A stretch of DNA of 64,000 bases from the NCBI GenBank assembly GCA_025617745.1, contig CM046853.1:35224625-35288624 (forward strand). The letters run 5' to 3'. The notes beneath the pieces were generated by a model. The model saw only the letters and a list, made by a program, of their open reading frames with translations. It was not told the DNA's origin and did not search any database. The translations under genes and the position numbers were made by a program. The DNA is from Heliocidaris erythrogramma (lineage: Eukaryota; Echinodermata; Echinoidea; Camarodonta; Echinometridae). Shown here one piece after another: positions 47,579-61,065 of the stretch (positions are counted from its first letter, which is position 1; each line of letters begins with the position of its first letter).

Positions 47579-47820
47579 AACAAGATGCTGTTTAGTTTAT
47601 ATCATATGTTTCAAATCTTCATTGACATGGGCTGTGTTGAAAATACTAGTCACATTATTCACATGAATAGCCATGCTTATTTATGAACTGCGTTATCTAA
47701 GAACAAGTTGCTGTTTAGTTTATTTATATATATTTATTTTCATTTGACTTCATGCTTGCTATTCTTAAATCTTGAGGTGGGCTGTTTTCTAACTAGTCAT
47801 ATTATTCATATGAATAGCCA
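47579..47820 (+). repeat. Diverged tandem duplication, ~125-bp unit
   Basis: Both 47579-47673 and 47702-47820 contain, in order, AACAAG, TGCTGTTTAGTTTAT, TGGGCTGT and ACTAGTCA-ATTATTCA-ATGAATAGCCA. Spacing differs between the two units. Confidence 0.75.
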
Positions 47821-50139
47821 CTAGTTATTGTTCGAAAATGTAGACTTTCACAACGGAGGTGCAATTCCTCAAAGAGAGATCCGGGGTTTTGTTTCTTGTT
47901 TCGTGTTTCTCACTCCGACCATGTCGGGTGAATTTAGATGAAGACAAGAATGGTTTTGTAAACAATTAGAATTCACTTTTGAACTAACATGGAAGCACAA
48001 GCCAGTGATGAAAAGACTGTAGCAAATTCCATTAAATAATAAAAAAATAACACAAACTAGTAATCTTTCCATGGTGATTAGTGCTAAGAAAGGACACCGA
48101 AGTAGAACAAAATTAGGATTGGCGTATTTTGAGTTGAGGGAAGTTACTTCGTCCTTTTCGAATTAACCCTTTCTTTGCAAGAAAGTACACATGTTACTAA
48201 CTCTTCGCATGAGTTTATAACATTGGTATTGACAGGGTCAACGAAACGCTGTCTTCCTTGTGCATTTAATTATCGGGGTATGTTATAACTTCTCTGAATG
48301 ACTCCGACATCTCGTGACCTTTGATAATTGCACTTTTACCCATTGTAAGAAAGATGGCTGGTGGTGTAATTTGGTTTTCCTCACATTTGAGGTAAATTTG
48401 ATAAATTCTTTAACGAAAAAGAAAAGATCGTATGACGCGGAAGGTGAATGGCTTGGGGGATATTCGTTTAAAACATTCGTTCAAGAATATGAGATGTTAC
48501 AGAAATTCAACCCAAATTTCGAATCCAATCCAGTATAGAGATTGCACAGCTGACTGTAACTTTGTTAAATGATGATTTATGTACCCAAAAAATAACAACA
48601 TTCGTGAACAACAGTACGGTGGTATGATATGATGTTGAAAATGATATCATGACATGTACATGGAAAATAAAAGAATGTTACAATGGAACCATAAATTAGC
48701 GCATCCTAAAGTCTTATTAAGCCACAGATCGTTTCGATTAGCAAATCACACGCAATCCCTTTAGTTACATGGCTATACGAATGCTTCTCCCTCTTATAAT
48801 CATGTTGTCCTCATGATACACTTATACGGTAAATCTTCACACGCATATTATATGCATCTTTCAAAGCAAATTTTGCTTTCACTTGGACGGATGTCTTTTT
48901 ATTCGTAGAAACTGAAACAGAATGAGATGGGGCTCAAAGTAATTATGCATTGGTGATTAGGAGGAAATACACTTCATCATCATCATCCGATTTGAAAGTA
49001 AGTTCGAACAGGAAATTAGGAAACACAAAAGAATCGTAGGACCTGAAACTGATGTAGCATGTGAAGGTTTAGCATTCAATAGGCATTCCAAACTTAAGAA
49101 GTGGTCCTTTTCTTCACGAAGTTGACAAGCATTTCTAGCGTTATAGCTCTTGTTGGATCACGGCGCTCTTTCGGGAGTGTCATACTGCGAGACTCTACAT
49201 CAGGCATCAAACGGAACTCGGCTCAGGTTATTATACAAAAAATAGCAGCACTTTCAATCTATTTCTTGATTTTTATTCATTCGGATGACCCTAACCAGAT
49301 ACTGATGCTCTTCATAACATTTGTAAGTACTTAAATGATTGCCTCATATGATATTTCCATCGCGATCTATTTAAAGAAGACGACAGGTACAAAGCCTAAT
49401 CGACCTTGACTTTCATATTGCTTTACAATACGATGTGTCGTTTTAATCGCGCAGAATTATTTATAATAGGTTCATTGCAGTGAATACGTAAGGAAATGTG
49501 TGTTTTTCTTTGCCGTCAATACCGCTTTGATACCTCCAGTGGAGTAATTTTTCAAATGCGCAAGGAAATGGCTTTCTTCCTCCAGCGGAATTGACAGCGA
49601 TATCAGTATTTTTCCCCCGCCGTAAGTTCGCTGACATGTTGTGCCTCGCTACTGCGAGCAGCATGGAGAGCTGGAGAAAAACGCAGTGCATGGAACAATA
49701 CCTTCAGAAATCAATTCAATAAGAGAAGAAGCTACGTCCTTTTTACCGTCTGAATTCTCTCGCTTCGATAATCTTGAATTCGCAAATCAAATACGGAAAT
49801 TTCGAGCCGCGAATATTTTCTCCTTCTATTCCTATCCGTTATGATTCTATTGTTATTTATATCAAGTGGTATATTTCAGTTAATTATTACACATGAATTT
49901 TTACTATTCTATCGTTCGCACTTTTCTGTTTTTGTATATGTTTTTATTTGATATTCTTAGATATAGATACAAAGATGTGGCACCGTGGTTCGCTCTTTCA
50001 CTAATTGACTTTCAGTCGAGAGTTTGAAAATTCGAATAATATCCAGATTTATGTCGTTTAAAACGGGTTTGTACGTATATACTATTCTCTCTCTGAATCT
50101 AAGGGTGGTTAAAGGGTTTCCTGGACACGATATACCAGG
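47821..50139. other. AT-rich DNA; slightly GC-richer at 49480-49800
   Basis: No gene is recognised. The stretch 49480-49800 has more CpG and a CCGCCGTAAGTT sequence that resembles a donor, but no convincing frame. It abuts the first base of copy B. If copy B is an alternative haplotype, this segment should match DNA left of the window. Confidence 0.4.
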
Positions 50140-50707
50140 AGCCAGGAGCCAGCAGCTATAAAATATCCAAAACAACAATGAGACATTTTGGGCTGTATTT
50201 ATAATAGCTAGCAAACACCAAGCAATTGCTTTTTCTAGGCTTTGCTAGAATATCTTTATCAATTTCAACATAGGAGCAATGGCGGGAAATAAGCAAAAGT
50301 AGCAATTGCTTGAACGATAAGTAAAACGGTCGTCAAGTCAGAAACAACAGACTTTTAGCTCGCTAGAATATCTTTATCAATTTCAACATAAGACCAATGG
50401 GCCGAATAAGTAAAAGTAGCGATTGCTTGAATGATAAGAAGACAGTCGTCAAGTTAGAAACAATTATTGCTAGACTCTTGCTATGTCAGGTACAGCGGCT
50501 GTGATTTTGGACATTTGAAATATTTAACCCTCATGTCAGCTCAGGCTGCTGCTATATGCGATTTCTTTCTTCAATAATGACTTGTGCACCAAGGTGTACG
50601 TACAGTGACAAGTTTTTCTCCCTACTTACTTTCCAAAGTGGAAAAAAAGAAATTGGTTGATTCAATTTACAGTTTCAATTGTATAACAGTAATGAAGACA
50701 AGTATCA

Positions 50708-50839
50708 GGGGAACGTTTCATCAAGCGTTTTGGCAGCGATTTTTACCGACAACTGTTATAAGCTACTGAAATCCTTGCATCTGATTGGTTGAGAGCAAAT
50801 TTGTCGTTAAAAATCACCGACAAAACACTTGATGAAACA
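50708..50839. mobile_element. Palindromic MITE-like element (copy B counterpart of 569-700)
   Basis: This is the duplicated version of the element at 569-700, with the same ends and core. It is not an independent insertion, because the surrounding sequence is also duplicated. Confidence 0.75.
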
Positions 50840-51834
50840 AGTAACCAGTAACATACAGTCTAACTACAAGGAGGAGATCATGCAAAACAACTTTTTAAAA
50901 TGCTTCAAGTTGATGATGACAGCAAATTCTTCATTTTCAAGTAAGAATTTTTAAAATCTGAATAAAAATATGAGCAATTTCTTATCATGGGAATCAAGTA
51001 CTAGAAAGAAAAGAGGTTGTGTATTGCTTCTTCTTGCAAGCAATTGCTTGATTGGAATATCTGAAGATGCAAGAAAAGGCAGTTTCTAGGTTTGTACTAG
51101 TTTGATAAATTCGGCCCACCCAGTGTTTCAATGTTTTAAGGTCTAATACAAAAAAAAACACAAAAACATCTTCTTTCATTTGAAGAAACAAATTGTTTAC
51201 AGTATCATTCTGTCTCGTACTTTCCATAACGTTGACGGTTTTGTTGCCCGTTAAGCACTAGAAATTCACGAACAAACCGTTCATAATATACTAAATTTCA
51301 AATGCTCTATGAAGCATTTTTACCCCTGAAAACGTATGGTATTATTGGAAATAAATGGAAATAAAACTGATTAACTTTTGTTTAAAGGACAATCCAAATA
51401 TTGTAATGAATACGTGACAATCGATTCACTAAATTGCCGATTTGAAATTCGCATAGATGTAGTGATCTCATTTTTAACATTCATAACTTTCTTGTTCTTT
51501 TTCCGATTTCTTTCAAGCTATTACCTGTTTCTCTTCTTTTTCTGCTTTCACACAAATTAGCTTGTTACAAAGGTAGGATAGCCCGATAAGATATATGTGG
51601 TTAGCTGAAAAATTTTGTACAAAAATACGAACCCTGATGACTGATATATCTTGTAAACACACATCGTTTGATAGCTCACGATTCAAATTCATGTTTCATG
51701 AAATTTAAGAGATGAAAATATTTTCATTCAATTAAGTGAACATATTATTACATCCATCTTAAGTATTGTTGGAAAGAATTATAGACTCGTGATCCAAGCA
51801 AAAATGATCGCGGACTATTGTGTTGAAGTTTCGT

Positions 51835-52215
51835 GAGGGGAGAGAGTGGAAGAGGGTGGAAAGAGATAGAAAGACAGCCTAGAAAGAAAGAAAGAAAGAA
51901 AGGAAGGATATGGAGGGATACAGAGGAAGAAATAGGGAAAGAATAAAAAAAATATATATAAGGAAAGAGAGACAGGGGAAAAGAGTGGGGGAGGGTGAGA
52001 GGGATAAGTGGGAGGGGAGAAAAGGAAGATGGATATAAAGGAAGATATAGGGGAAACGAGAGGGCAAAAGGAAAGGAAAAAGAGATAAGAGAGAGGGAAA
52101 GAAAGTGGACAAAAAAGGGGGAAGAGAGGGGATAAGGGAGGGCGATGAGAGAGAGAGAGAGACACACACACACACACAGACAGCGCTAGAGAGAGAGAGA
52201 GAGAGAGAGAGTGGA

Positions 52216-52251
<36 letters not shown>
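51835..52251. repeat. Purine-rich GA tract (copy B)
   Basis: This is the counterpart of 1696-2115, with slightly different AG and AC run lengths, as expected of unstable dinucleotide repeats between two alleles or recent duplicates. Confidence 0.9.
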
Positions 52252-53740
52252 TTGGTAGGAAGATGGGTCATGGGATTTAGACGTAGATGTTTGTCATGCT
52301 GAACGTAATCTGGCAGTTTACAATATAATGTTTCTACCGTTGATGGGGTTGTTTCAAATAGCGATGAAGCGTCGTTCATGAATTGCCCATCTGCATGAAT
52401 GACATCTAGGCAAAGGATGTGATGAACAAAAACAGCAATCAAATATATAATCATGTATCATTTATGTATGTAAATGATGATATCATCATCTATATAATTT
52501 ACTTCTCCCGATATAGTTCTATGTTAACTATTTTTTTAGAGAGATTAATAGATAAAAAAAAAAGACCGCTTAGTCCACATTCACATCTGCTAACTTAATT
52601 TGTATTGTTTGAAGATACTGAATAGACACATTGTATTTCCATTGAAAAATACTGGTATTGGACTTTTTAGTCCAAATTTCTGTTTATATACCCTCCCGTG
52701 TTTTCCCCCTCATCAGTATCGTCCCTAGATGTTGTCCCGGATGTTGTATTGCTAATTCAGCTTAAATAATACTTAGGCTTTTCAATTAGAAAAAAAGAAA
52801 TGATTTCTATCTGTTTACTCCAAGTCCTTGAAAAAGTATGGACGTTTATTTTACTTCACTTATATCCCTCTTGTGTTTAATAGCACTATACCCATACATG
52901 TTACAGTTTATTTTTCTTGTACAGTTTATGTCGCTTAAATCGATATTTTGCCTGAAAATTTTGAAAACATAGCGAAATAGAATATTTATCGATTATGTTT
53001 CAAGTTTAATAGAAATAGTATATGAAAATTATACCCACCTCCAAAATGGTAACTAAGCCTGGCAATATATTATTTCTGTATAAACAGAAATATGAACTAT
53101 AACCACGCATTTTTTTTTGTCGAAAATGTTTTTCTACGTTTGCTTATTTTCAGCATAATATATCCTGCCCCCTATTTTTCTTCTCTATTTTCGACTTGCT
53201 TTCTTCTTGATTGTCTGCTTCTCCTTCTCCTTTTCCTGCTCTATAACACTCTCTCTCTTAAGTCTCTTTCTCTCTCTCTCTCTTTCTCTCTGTTATTTCC
53301 TTTTAATCTTCAATTTACTCGTTTTAATTCACAATCTGGCGGGGGTTTTCAGCTTTGTCCGTGAATACAATTAAATTCTCCGTGTCTTCTAAATCATCGT
53401 ACTTGCTTTTAAAATGATCCGATGATTTTCATTCGAAGCAATGAAGTCACCTTTCTTTTGCACATCGATTTCAAATCCTGCATAATCTTAATTCAAAACT
53501 AATCCGCGCGCGAAAAAAAAATAATCAAATTCAGTTGTATGCGAATGCCAACATTTTTTTATTTTGAGGCCATAACAGCGGATGAATGATTTAAAATTAA
53601 ATAAAGGGGTATAATACAATCCTCTACAGTTGTTGTATGAAATGTCTTGATACTCGACTGACCTTGTTAGCAGTTATGATGTGGTCTCTAGAGTTCGCTG
53701 ACTCACGCGCTTCATCTCTAGCTTTGTCTTCCACTATCAT

Positions 53741-53753
53741 GTTACCTAGCAAC
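53741..53753. promoter_or_regulatory. Candidate RFX X-box (copy B)
   Basis: This is the identical motif in the duplicated segment; see 3605-3617. Confidence 0.3.
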
Positions 53754-54114
53754 GTATCGTCCGCGCATATCTTATTGCTTTATGATCGCGATTTCACGAA
53801 ACGTAATCGTGTCATTTGCGGTTTTTCTCCGAGTATGTGTATGAGTTGTGTGTGTGTGTAAGTGTGAATGTATACCGTGTGCGTACGTATCTTCAACTTT
53901 ATATGGGATCAAGAAATTTTTTTAAAGTAGAACACTAATGATTTTAAATATTGGCTTAATACTTATTATTGCATAGATGGCATAAATTAAACAAGGTTAT
54001 CCAAATTTAAAGCTTGGAAACATTTGAATTAATGATTATTATCAATTATAAAACGGTAAAATACAGCCCCCGATATAGCAGCTGAAAAGCTCCTTGAACG
54101 CTGCTGAGATGTGT

Positions 54115-54667
54115 GACGACACAAGAGGGGCGAGTCCTGTCTAAGCAGACGATGTCCCATAACATTATACACATTTTCAGTGCCTGTTTTGTCATCTCCT
54201 CTTCACTTATTTCTCTTACTTGACTAGCGTCAGTCTTAATGTTAGTCTGTTGCCTCACTCTTAACTTCGTGTATGGTATTATTTTGATGAAAAATGCAGC
54301 GTTAAAAAAATAAAGGAATCAGTCACTTGTAAACAAAATAAGACGCCATTGTATTTTCAGCTGCTTGCACCGGGGCATGTTCGGCGTTTCAAGAGGGAAC
54401 GAATACCATCCAGCTATTATTCGCAGGGCTTTTCAATTTGAAAATGGGGTTTATTTCATTGATCATTGACCCTTCTCCTGTGTATTTACAATCAAACGGT
54501 TTTAGTTATCAGAATCAGTTCACTTTCCCTTTTAGAATGGTGTGAAATAAGGTCATGTTTAAATGTACCAAACTCTTTATAATTTGATAAATAATTGCAT
54601 TGCAATTACGTTCATTCATTATAGGACGTCGTCTGCTTAAGCAGGATCGATCCCTCGTATGACGACA
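54115..54667. mobile_element. Inverted-repeat-flanked element (copy B)
   Basis: This is the counterpart of 3979-4531, with the same arms and interior. Confidence 0.55.
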
Positions 54668-56763
54668 TCAAAACATCGCTATATTTCTGGCGAATCCTCG
54701 GATATTCCACATGCTGAGAAGAGCTTTTATTTATGTTGTTTTTATAATCATCATATACGCAGTTGACATAAAACTTATACAATTGCCATCTGTAAGCTTC
54801 CCAATTTCTAGTGATACATTAATTGCCATATTTGTGATTTTCTTGAGATTTTTTTTAAGAAATCAAAATCAAAGTGTAAAGATGATAAAAATTTACCTCA
54901 CACGACGAAGCAGACAATATGCATACTATATGGTATAAGAATGAACAGAATGCTGTTATCACACGTTCACAAATGAATTTTTATATTATAAAGGAATGAC
55001 AAATCTTTAAAAACAGATTTCATCTTGGTATCGTTACTACAAAGACATTTTTACTTTTTACAATGACTGACATTACTTTTTAAGTCTCCTTTCAGTGCAT
55101 TGGATTTAGGTTTCGACCCTTTATTTCACTCATTTTCAGGCAAAGGGAAATGAACCTCTTTTATTGTTTTTTAAATTTACAGTTCGCTAAACTTTACGTT
55201 GAATTTTTTTAAAAATTCTTTTGGCATTAATTGCGAAAGTTATTTTCATATCTGGGCACTTTTGACCGCAGATTAAACCCGTCCGTTCTACTAGTGCATG
55301 CAGTCTTCTCACGTGTAAAACCAATGTTTTTGGGGTTTTTTTTTTTTGCAGTGGTATAAAACTTACCTTCGTTTTATTTCATAAGACAATTTTATAATCA
55401 CAACCATGCGTAAGATCGATTTAATATAAATATTTGTTGTTATAAAAGAAAAAAAAAGTTTGATAAATCAGCATCACGTGTATACTCGTTCTTTCATAAT
55501 ATACCACACGATAATTAGAAATAAAACTCAACAAAACCAAAAATGTTGTTTAGTCTGCGATCTAGGTTTCGGAATCAGGTCTGAAACTCGTTTTATGAAG
55601 TATCCACGGACAAAATATCTTCAGACTTATTGCAGTCCAAATTTCTTTCCTTTTTTTTTAGCGTGAAATTGATCTCAATTTTCTTTAGGAAAGAGGTGCG
55701 TCTATTTTGTCTAAATTCGTGTTGTTGATGTTTTGTCTTATTTGGATCAAGGTGAGTAATTCCTTTTTCATGGGTTTCATGACAATGACTTTGTTATTTG
55801 TCGGATAAAACTAGAATAAAAGATCAAGACTTAAATAGATCCGTTAGAATGATTACACAAAATTTAAGAAAAAATGTCAAACGACCGAATATCAAAATGA
55901 TATTATTTATGATATTATATTTCGTTTGAAACGAATGTCAGTGGGTTCGTCAAAGAAAGACGCTTATTTGGAAACGAAACCGTTTAGCAATACTATCCAT
56001 AATTATATCAATATACAAATTGGCGACATTCTCGAAGACATTGTTCGGGTAGGAAAATATTGTCAAGTTACCCTAATTCCATATCGCATTATATTCTTAC
56101 ATTGAAATGATAGAATTAGTATAAATACATTAGTTGAGTTTAAGAATGTGTCGCGCTTTCGACGGTTCTATAATGATTCATACATGAGGTTGTTATCGAA
56201 ATACTTTTAACAGTTGTGTGTAATCAAACTACAAATTACACGAGTTAAAATCAAACAAAGAACTTATGTCAGTTTATGTAATTTTAGGCAGGCCTGGATC
56301 TTGATCTGACGCTGATGTCGGTAATTATAATGAATGAGGAAGAGAAGAATTTACCATTATGCAGTGATCTATTTTCTATGTACGTCGAGAAGGAAATCTT
56401 TTAAAATGACAAATGGGTGCCAAAACCAAAACCTTCTATTCTCGCAACGCACACATGCGCGTTAGATCAAACATTCATTTCCTCAAAGGTGATGTTCCTT
56501 GCTGTATTCCCAGTGCGATCGATCCAAAATGAGTATTACGTCCTCTACGTTGATCAAAGCCAATCACTGATGCCAGTGCTTCGTTGTAATCACGCGGCTC
56601 CTGCCATTGAGGTACAGCCAGTTTGAATCTCAGCTCTTTTTCATCGCAATTACAAAAATAAACAATCTTTATTAAATTTGATTGAAATCTTAACTTCTCA
56701 AATGCTATTAATTCTATTCTTTTCTGGGAATGATGGTAACAAAAAGGAATGCATTATAAGTTT

Positions 56764-57326
56764 GATTCGTACCATGCATGCTCTTGATAACAGTTTATGC
56801 CGGAGTTTATGCTAGAGAGGTGTAAGGCCATTGACATCGTATCCTTTTTCTTCCCTCAATTCTTTTTGTAGCGCAGCCCTCTTATTCCCATGTCTGTCTC
56901 AATTATTGTCTGCATTTCTGTATTTTTCTCGCCTTATCTTTCAAAATAATTTGGTCTTTATACCTTGCTATATACCGCATTTTTGTGATCAAGGTAAATG
57001 TCACAATGTAAATGCTTGCAAGAAAAAGTTCGCAAGAATTCATTCTGCAGTGTAAATGAGTTGGTTTACGTACTGTAATGGCAAGTATCATATTAAGAAA
57101 GAAATGTAGTGTGGTCATGTCAGTATCTAAAGATCAAAGTACGATTAGGGATCTAATTATTTGTCTCCACTCTTGTCCGTATGATTTCAATTTAGATGAT
57201 TCTTGTTTGTTTGTTCGTTCGTTCGTTTAGTTTAGTTTAGTTTGTTTAATAATTTTTGCAGTAGCAAGCTTAGAACTGTGATTGTTGTTAATTTATCAGA
57301 AAATAACAAATTGCTGTATGGTGCTT
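56764..57326. other. 563 bp present only in copy B
   Basis: Copy A joins ATAAGTTT directly to ATCAGAAATTG (6614/6615), while copy B has 563 bp between them. There are no evident terminal inverted repeats, poly-A tail or clear target duplication beyond TT. The segment contains TTATCAGAAA near 57293, matching the right flank, which favours a microhomology deletion in copy A over an insertion in copy B. Inside are short TTCG and TTTAG repeats (57211-57247) and no gene. Confidence 0.85.
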
Positions 57327-58028
57327 ATCAGAAATTGAAAAGGAATCCTAGACTTTTTAGCTTACGTTACCCCCCCCCCCCCACACACACACACAAACGA
57401 ACTATGCATACCTCTCTCCTCCTCATATTGTAGTTCACAGTTTCCCTCTTTATCGCGTTCACGTCCACATGTGTAAAGTTTTTGATGATAATTGGCATCG
57501 CCTACGTATATAACTGCGTGAGCTGATCGGGTGATTATCATCATTTCACATACCGATTATATTAGATTATTATCACATTTTCAAATAGTTCTGTAAACCC
57601 AGCAGGTCTCGAGGTACGCTTAAAATGACAAGTATGTCTATGGCGGTCATGCTTCCAATAATGATTCTAAAACGTTTTGCGAGTAATGGTTTCATCAGGG
57701 AGCTGCACGTTTATTCTATAACAACTTTCTCGTTGACGTGTGAAAGTGAGCGATTTGAGAACAAAAGATTTACCGCTATATACCAAAATCAAAATCAAAG
57801 ATAATTCAAGTACATACATTTATTTCACTTCATAGCTATAGACATGCATAAAATGAATGTTTTGTCCGTTTCAAAACTCAAACATAAAATATTCAATTTA
57901 CTCACATTGACGTAAAATATGTGAAAATCAGCTGAAGAAAGAAAGAAATACACTGATCTTGTTCATATAGTTTCAATTATGATAAAATATAATACAGTTC
58001 AGGAAAATCCAATGCATAACAGGGGTAA
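57327..58028. other. AT-rich DNA (copy B) with poly-C/AC microsatellite
   Basis: This matches 6615-7320. It starts with a C run and AC repeats at 57370-57394 and contains nothing else recognised. Confidence 0.5.
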
Positions 58029-58180
58029 AAAAGAAGAAGAAGAAGAAGAAGAAGAAGAAGAAGAAGAAGAAGAAGAAGAAGAAGGTGAAGAAGAAGAAGA
58101 AGGAAGAAGAAGAAGAAGAAGAAGAAGTAGAAGAAGATGATGAAGAAGAAGAAAATGAAGAAGAACAAGAAGAAGAAGGA
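58029..58180. repeat. GAA trinucleotide microsatellite (copy B)
   Basis: This is a shorter and more homogeneous version of 7321-7485. Confidence 0.95.
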
Positions 58181-58191
58181 GAAAAGCTTAG

Positions 58192-58963
58192 GGGCAATTC
58201 CATGGTTAGTAACGTTACACTTTATCAAATTTTATTATTTTTGATACAGATAATTCAATAGCTTTTTCATCTGAAGTCCTACTCTTGCAAATATAATATA
58301 TTTACCTAACAAAGGTCTACAGTACATAAAGAAATCAAAAGTAAATGAATAAAATAAGAGCTGTAATGAGAACGTTTGATGACGGTTAGTAACGTTACAA
58401 AAAAAGGACATGAGAAACAAACCAAAGTTTTTGAAAAAAATATTCCTCCTTATTGTATTGTACCTCAAATTGGAGCCATATCAGTATTACTTCTTAAATG
58501 ATGACAAATGTTTCCCCAAATTGCTTAGAGATTGTATCTCTCAGTTTGTTTAAGTAGAGCCCAAAACCTTGGTTAGTAACGTTACGGTTAGTCACGTTAC
58601 AGTTTGTCCAGTACTACATATTTGAGATTTTTATACCTTTTCAACAACTTATTATTGCCTACTTTCTTTTAAATTGGTGTGACTAAATGCCCTATACAAA
58701 TTATCTAATCGAAAAATTCACAAAATATGCAGTATATTTCTGTCCATGACTAAAAAACTGTGTGAAGTCCCATCTATCTAAATTTGTGTATGGTTCGGAT
58801 TCTTCTATAAGGGCCATATTAAATAAAATTGTTTTTGGTGAGTATGAAACCCCTTTGTAAAAACAATTCCTGTATTTATTTAAACCCATGCATAATCGAC
58901 CTGAATTTGAGAAAGAGCAAAAATAAAGTTTGGCCTGATGTCCACTTAATCATGGAATTGCCC
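58192..58963. mobile_element. Same 13-bp-TIR DNA transposon (copy B, 772 bp)
   Basis: This is the counterpart of 7492-8259. The ends are identical, and TTAG lies on both sides (58188-58191, 58964-58967). Small indels account for the 4-bp length difference. Confidence 0.8.
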
Positions 58964-59288
58964 TTAGAAATATAGTTTACTCGGTGTTTATTCTTCTTGC
59001 TGTCACAATCATGGCTGATTAGTTTCGCGTTACAGATTAAAAAGATAAACAAACAGGAGGCCTGTATTTAAAACTGATGCACCTTATTTATTATAAAGAT
59101 TTGTATTGCCCTATATAGAAATTGAATATCATACAGTTGTAGCTGTTCCCTTTATATACGATTTAAGGACAATATAAAGTTTCTACGTTATGTATTTCTG
59201 TACACTGAATTTCATCATGCTTTCTTTTTTTTTAAATCTCATATAGGTAAACAGTACATTATTCTCTTTATATTGAATGATTCAGCAG

Positions 59289-59400
59289 AATATATATATA
59301 TATATATATATTCCCTTTCATCACATTTGCATGTATTATTCTTTAAATATAAATATATAATAGTATATAGAATAATACATGCAACTGTTATGAAAGGGAA
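59289..59400. repeat. TA microsatellite and long-arm hairpin (copy B)
   Basis: The arms are 59311-59341 and 59370-59400, with two mismatches in 31. The preceding TA run is about half the length of that in copy A. Confidence 0.85.
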
Positions 59401-59847
59401 TATATTGAAAAATATCTTCAAATAAAATGTGAAACTAGAATTTCAAATGGGAAAATCATTTGAAAATCCATTTACACAATAAATCAATACCCGTAAAATT
59501 TATATAAGTGTCAATGTGACGTGTATTTTGTTCGTTTGTTTATGTGTTGTTTTTTTTTTAATGAGAAGAGGTTAAAAAGTTAGGAAGTTACATCATTGCA
59601 TTGTGTTGTTAATTACAAAACAGACGAGAAGAAAATACAATTCCAGCTTTATGTCGTTATCTTGCGGGTTTCATCATTATTTTGTGTGTGTGTGTGTGTG
59701 CGTGTGCGTGTGTTTTGTTTTGATTTCCTGCGGAATGGGGTTAATGAACTTGGGGGCAATCAATTGTGGTATAATAATATTAATGAATTATGATATTATA
59801 TAGATGTATTAACACATATATTATATAAGTTTCAAAATGGTTGTTAA

Positions 59848-60810
59848 AAGAAACACTGGAATGCTTGCTGAAATCAGGTGGCCAATTGGTCGGGCGATAT
59901 CTTTTCTCAGATCCTCCGAGAACAGGTGACGTCACACTACTAGGGCTTCTATCTAATGAATATTCGGTGTCAGCTGGCTGGGTGGATACAATGCATGCTC
60001 GCTCGATCGGCCGTGCAGATTCTTGGTGAATTGCACTCAACAGGCGAAAGTGAGGGTTGGCGAGATCCGCAAAAAAAAGCTTTGATGCTTGGCGGAGAAG
60101 ACGGCGGCTCAGATCATGCACTCGTAAATCATCATTCATTCAACGCACGCGCACAGTTCACACCACCACAAAACGTCTCAGCATCGCAACTGATTTATTG
60201 TCATCAGTGTGTGTTGTGTGCTCCGCACCGCATTAATAGCCGTAGATATGAGCACATAGCTAAGCACGGCCATTTCTTTTTTGTTTGTTTTTATTTTTGA
60301 CCGCATTTCACAGAAATGATGCCGAAAGAAATGATGCACGCATGCTTGTTTATACACCTTGGCGCTTGTACCAGCTCATAGTCACCATCGATATTCTCAG
60401 TTGTCACCGACGGGAAACTCTCCCGGCAGTGTGACGAGAGTTACACCTCCCGCACTTTGAACCGAAGAAGGTGCACAAAATTCGCTAGCACAGCACTCCA
60501 TGACACATGCTCTCGTTTAAAGACTTTTTACAAATATTTGGGATCAATCATGCCATCAATTTTTTGATGTGATGATAGCACTGAAAGACAACAATCTATG
60601 ATATTTTCTCCTTACATTCCTTCGCAGAAGAACTGCTTGCAGCTCGCCGTATATCTCGGTTGAACAAACTCCGGGTTCTACGGCCGATCATCTCAGCAGT
60701 CTTAATCCTCTTACCGCAATCTTGAGGCCATCATCAGTCTCTTGAAAACGCACAAGTACAGTTCTTTCACCGACGAAAATTGACGTAAATCTGCTGTCTA
60801 CTACTGCTAA
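59848..60810 (+). promoter_or_regulatory. CpG-richer block, probable promoter and 5' leader (copy B)
   Basis: This is the counterpart of 9180-10141, nearly identical, with an 8-A homopolymer at 60071-60078. If the duplication is an assembly artefact, this and copy A are the two alleles of one promoter. Confidence 0.5.
59927..59934. promoter_or_regulatory. Perfect CRE palindrome TGACGTCA (copy B)
   Basis: This is the copy B counterpart of the CRE at 9259-9266, with unchanged sequence. Confidence 0.5.
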
Positions 60811-61065
60811 GTAGGAGACAGCGTGAGAGAGCATTTTTCAACCATTCCGCCGACTGCAGCAGTAAAACTGAAGCGGGAGCAGAGAGACACCAGCGGGACA
60901 GAGATCCTGTCGTCTGCCCCTTCGCATCACCTGGAAGTAGCCACCGTGGGCAGCTACGCTGAGCTAGAGGCAGGGGACCCTCAGGCTTTGGACGAGCCCA
61001 GTAGGAAGCGACTTAAAATGTCCACCGTTAGCATGGATTCGGGCAGCACCACTGGGGAAGAAGAG
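60811..61065 (+). CDS. Putative first coding exon (copy B)
   Basis: This is the counterpart of 10142-10396. Candidate ATGs are at 61018 and 61033, and the donor follows 61065. The translation matches copy A up to the donor. The first amino-acid difference appears only beyond it, in intron sequence, as expected if the exon is under constraint. If the duplication is artefactual this is the same exon, not a paralogue. Confidence 0.55.

Noticed and set aside
59780-60139. 119-codon minus-strand frame over the CpG-rich block
   Set aside because: The corresponding frame in copy A is broken by an A-run length change, and the opposite strand carries the promoter/leader features.
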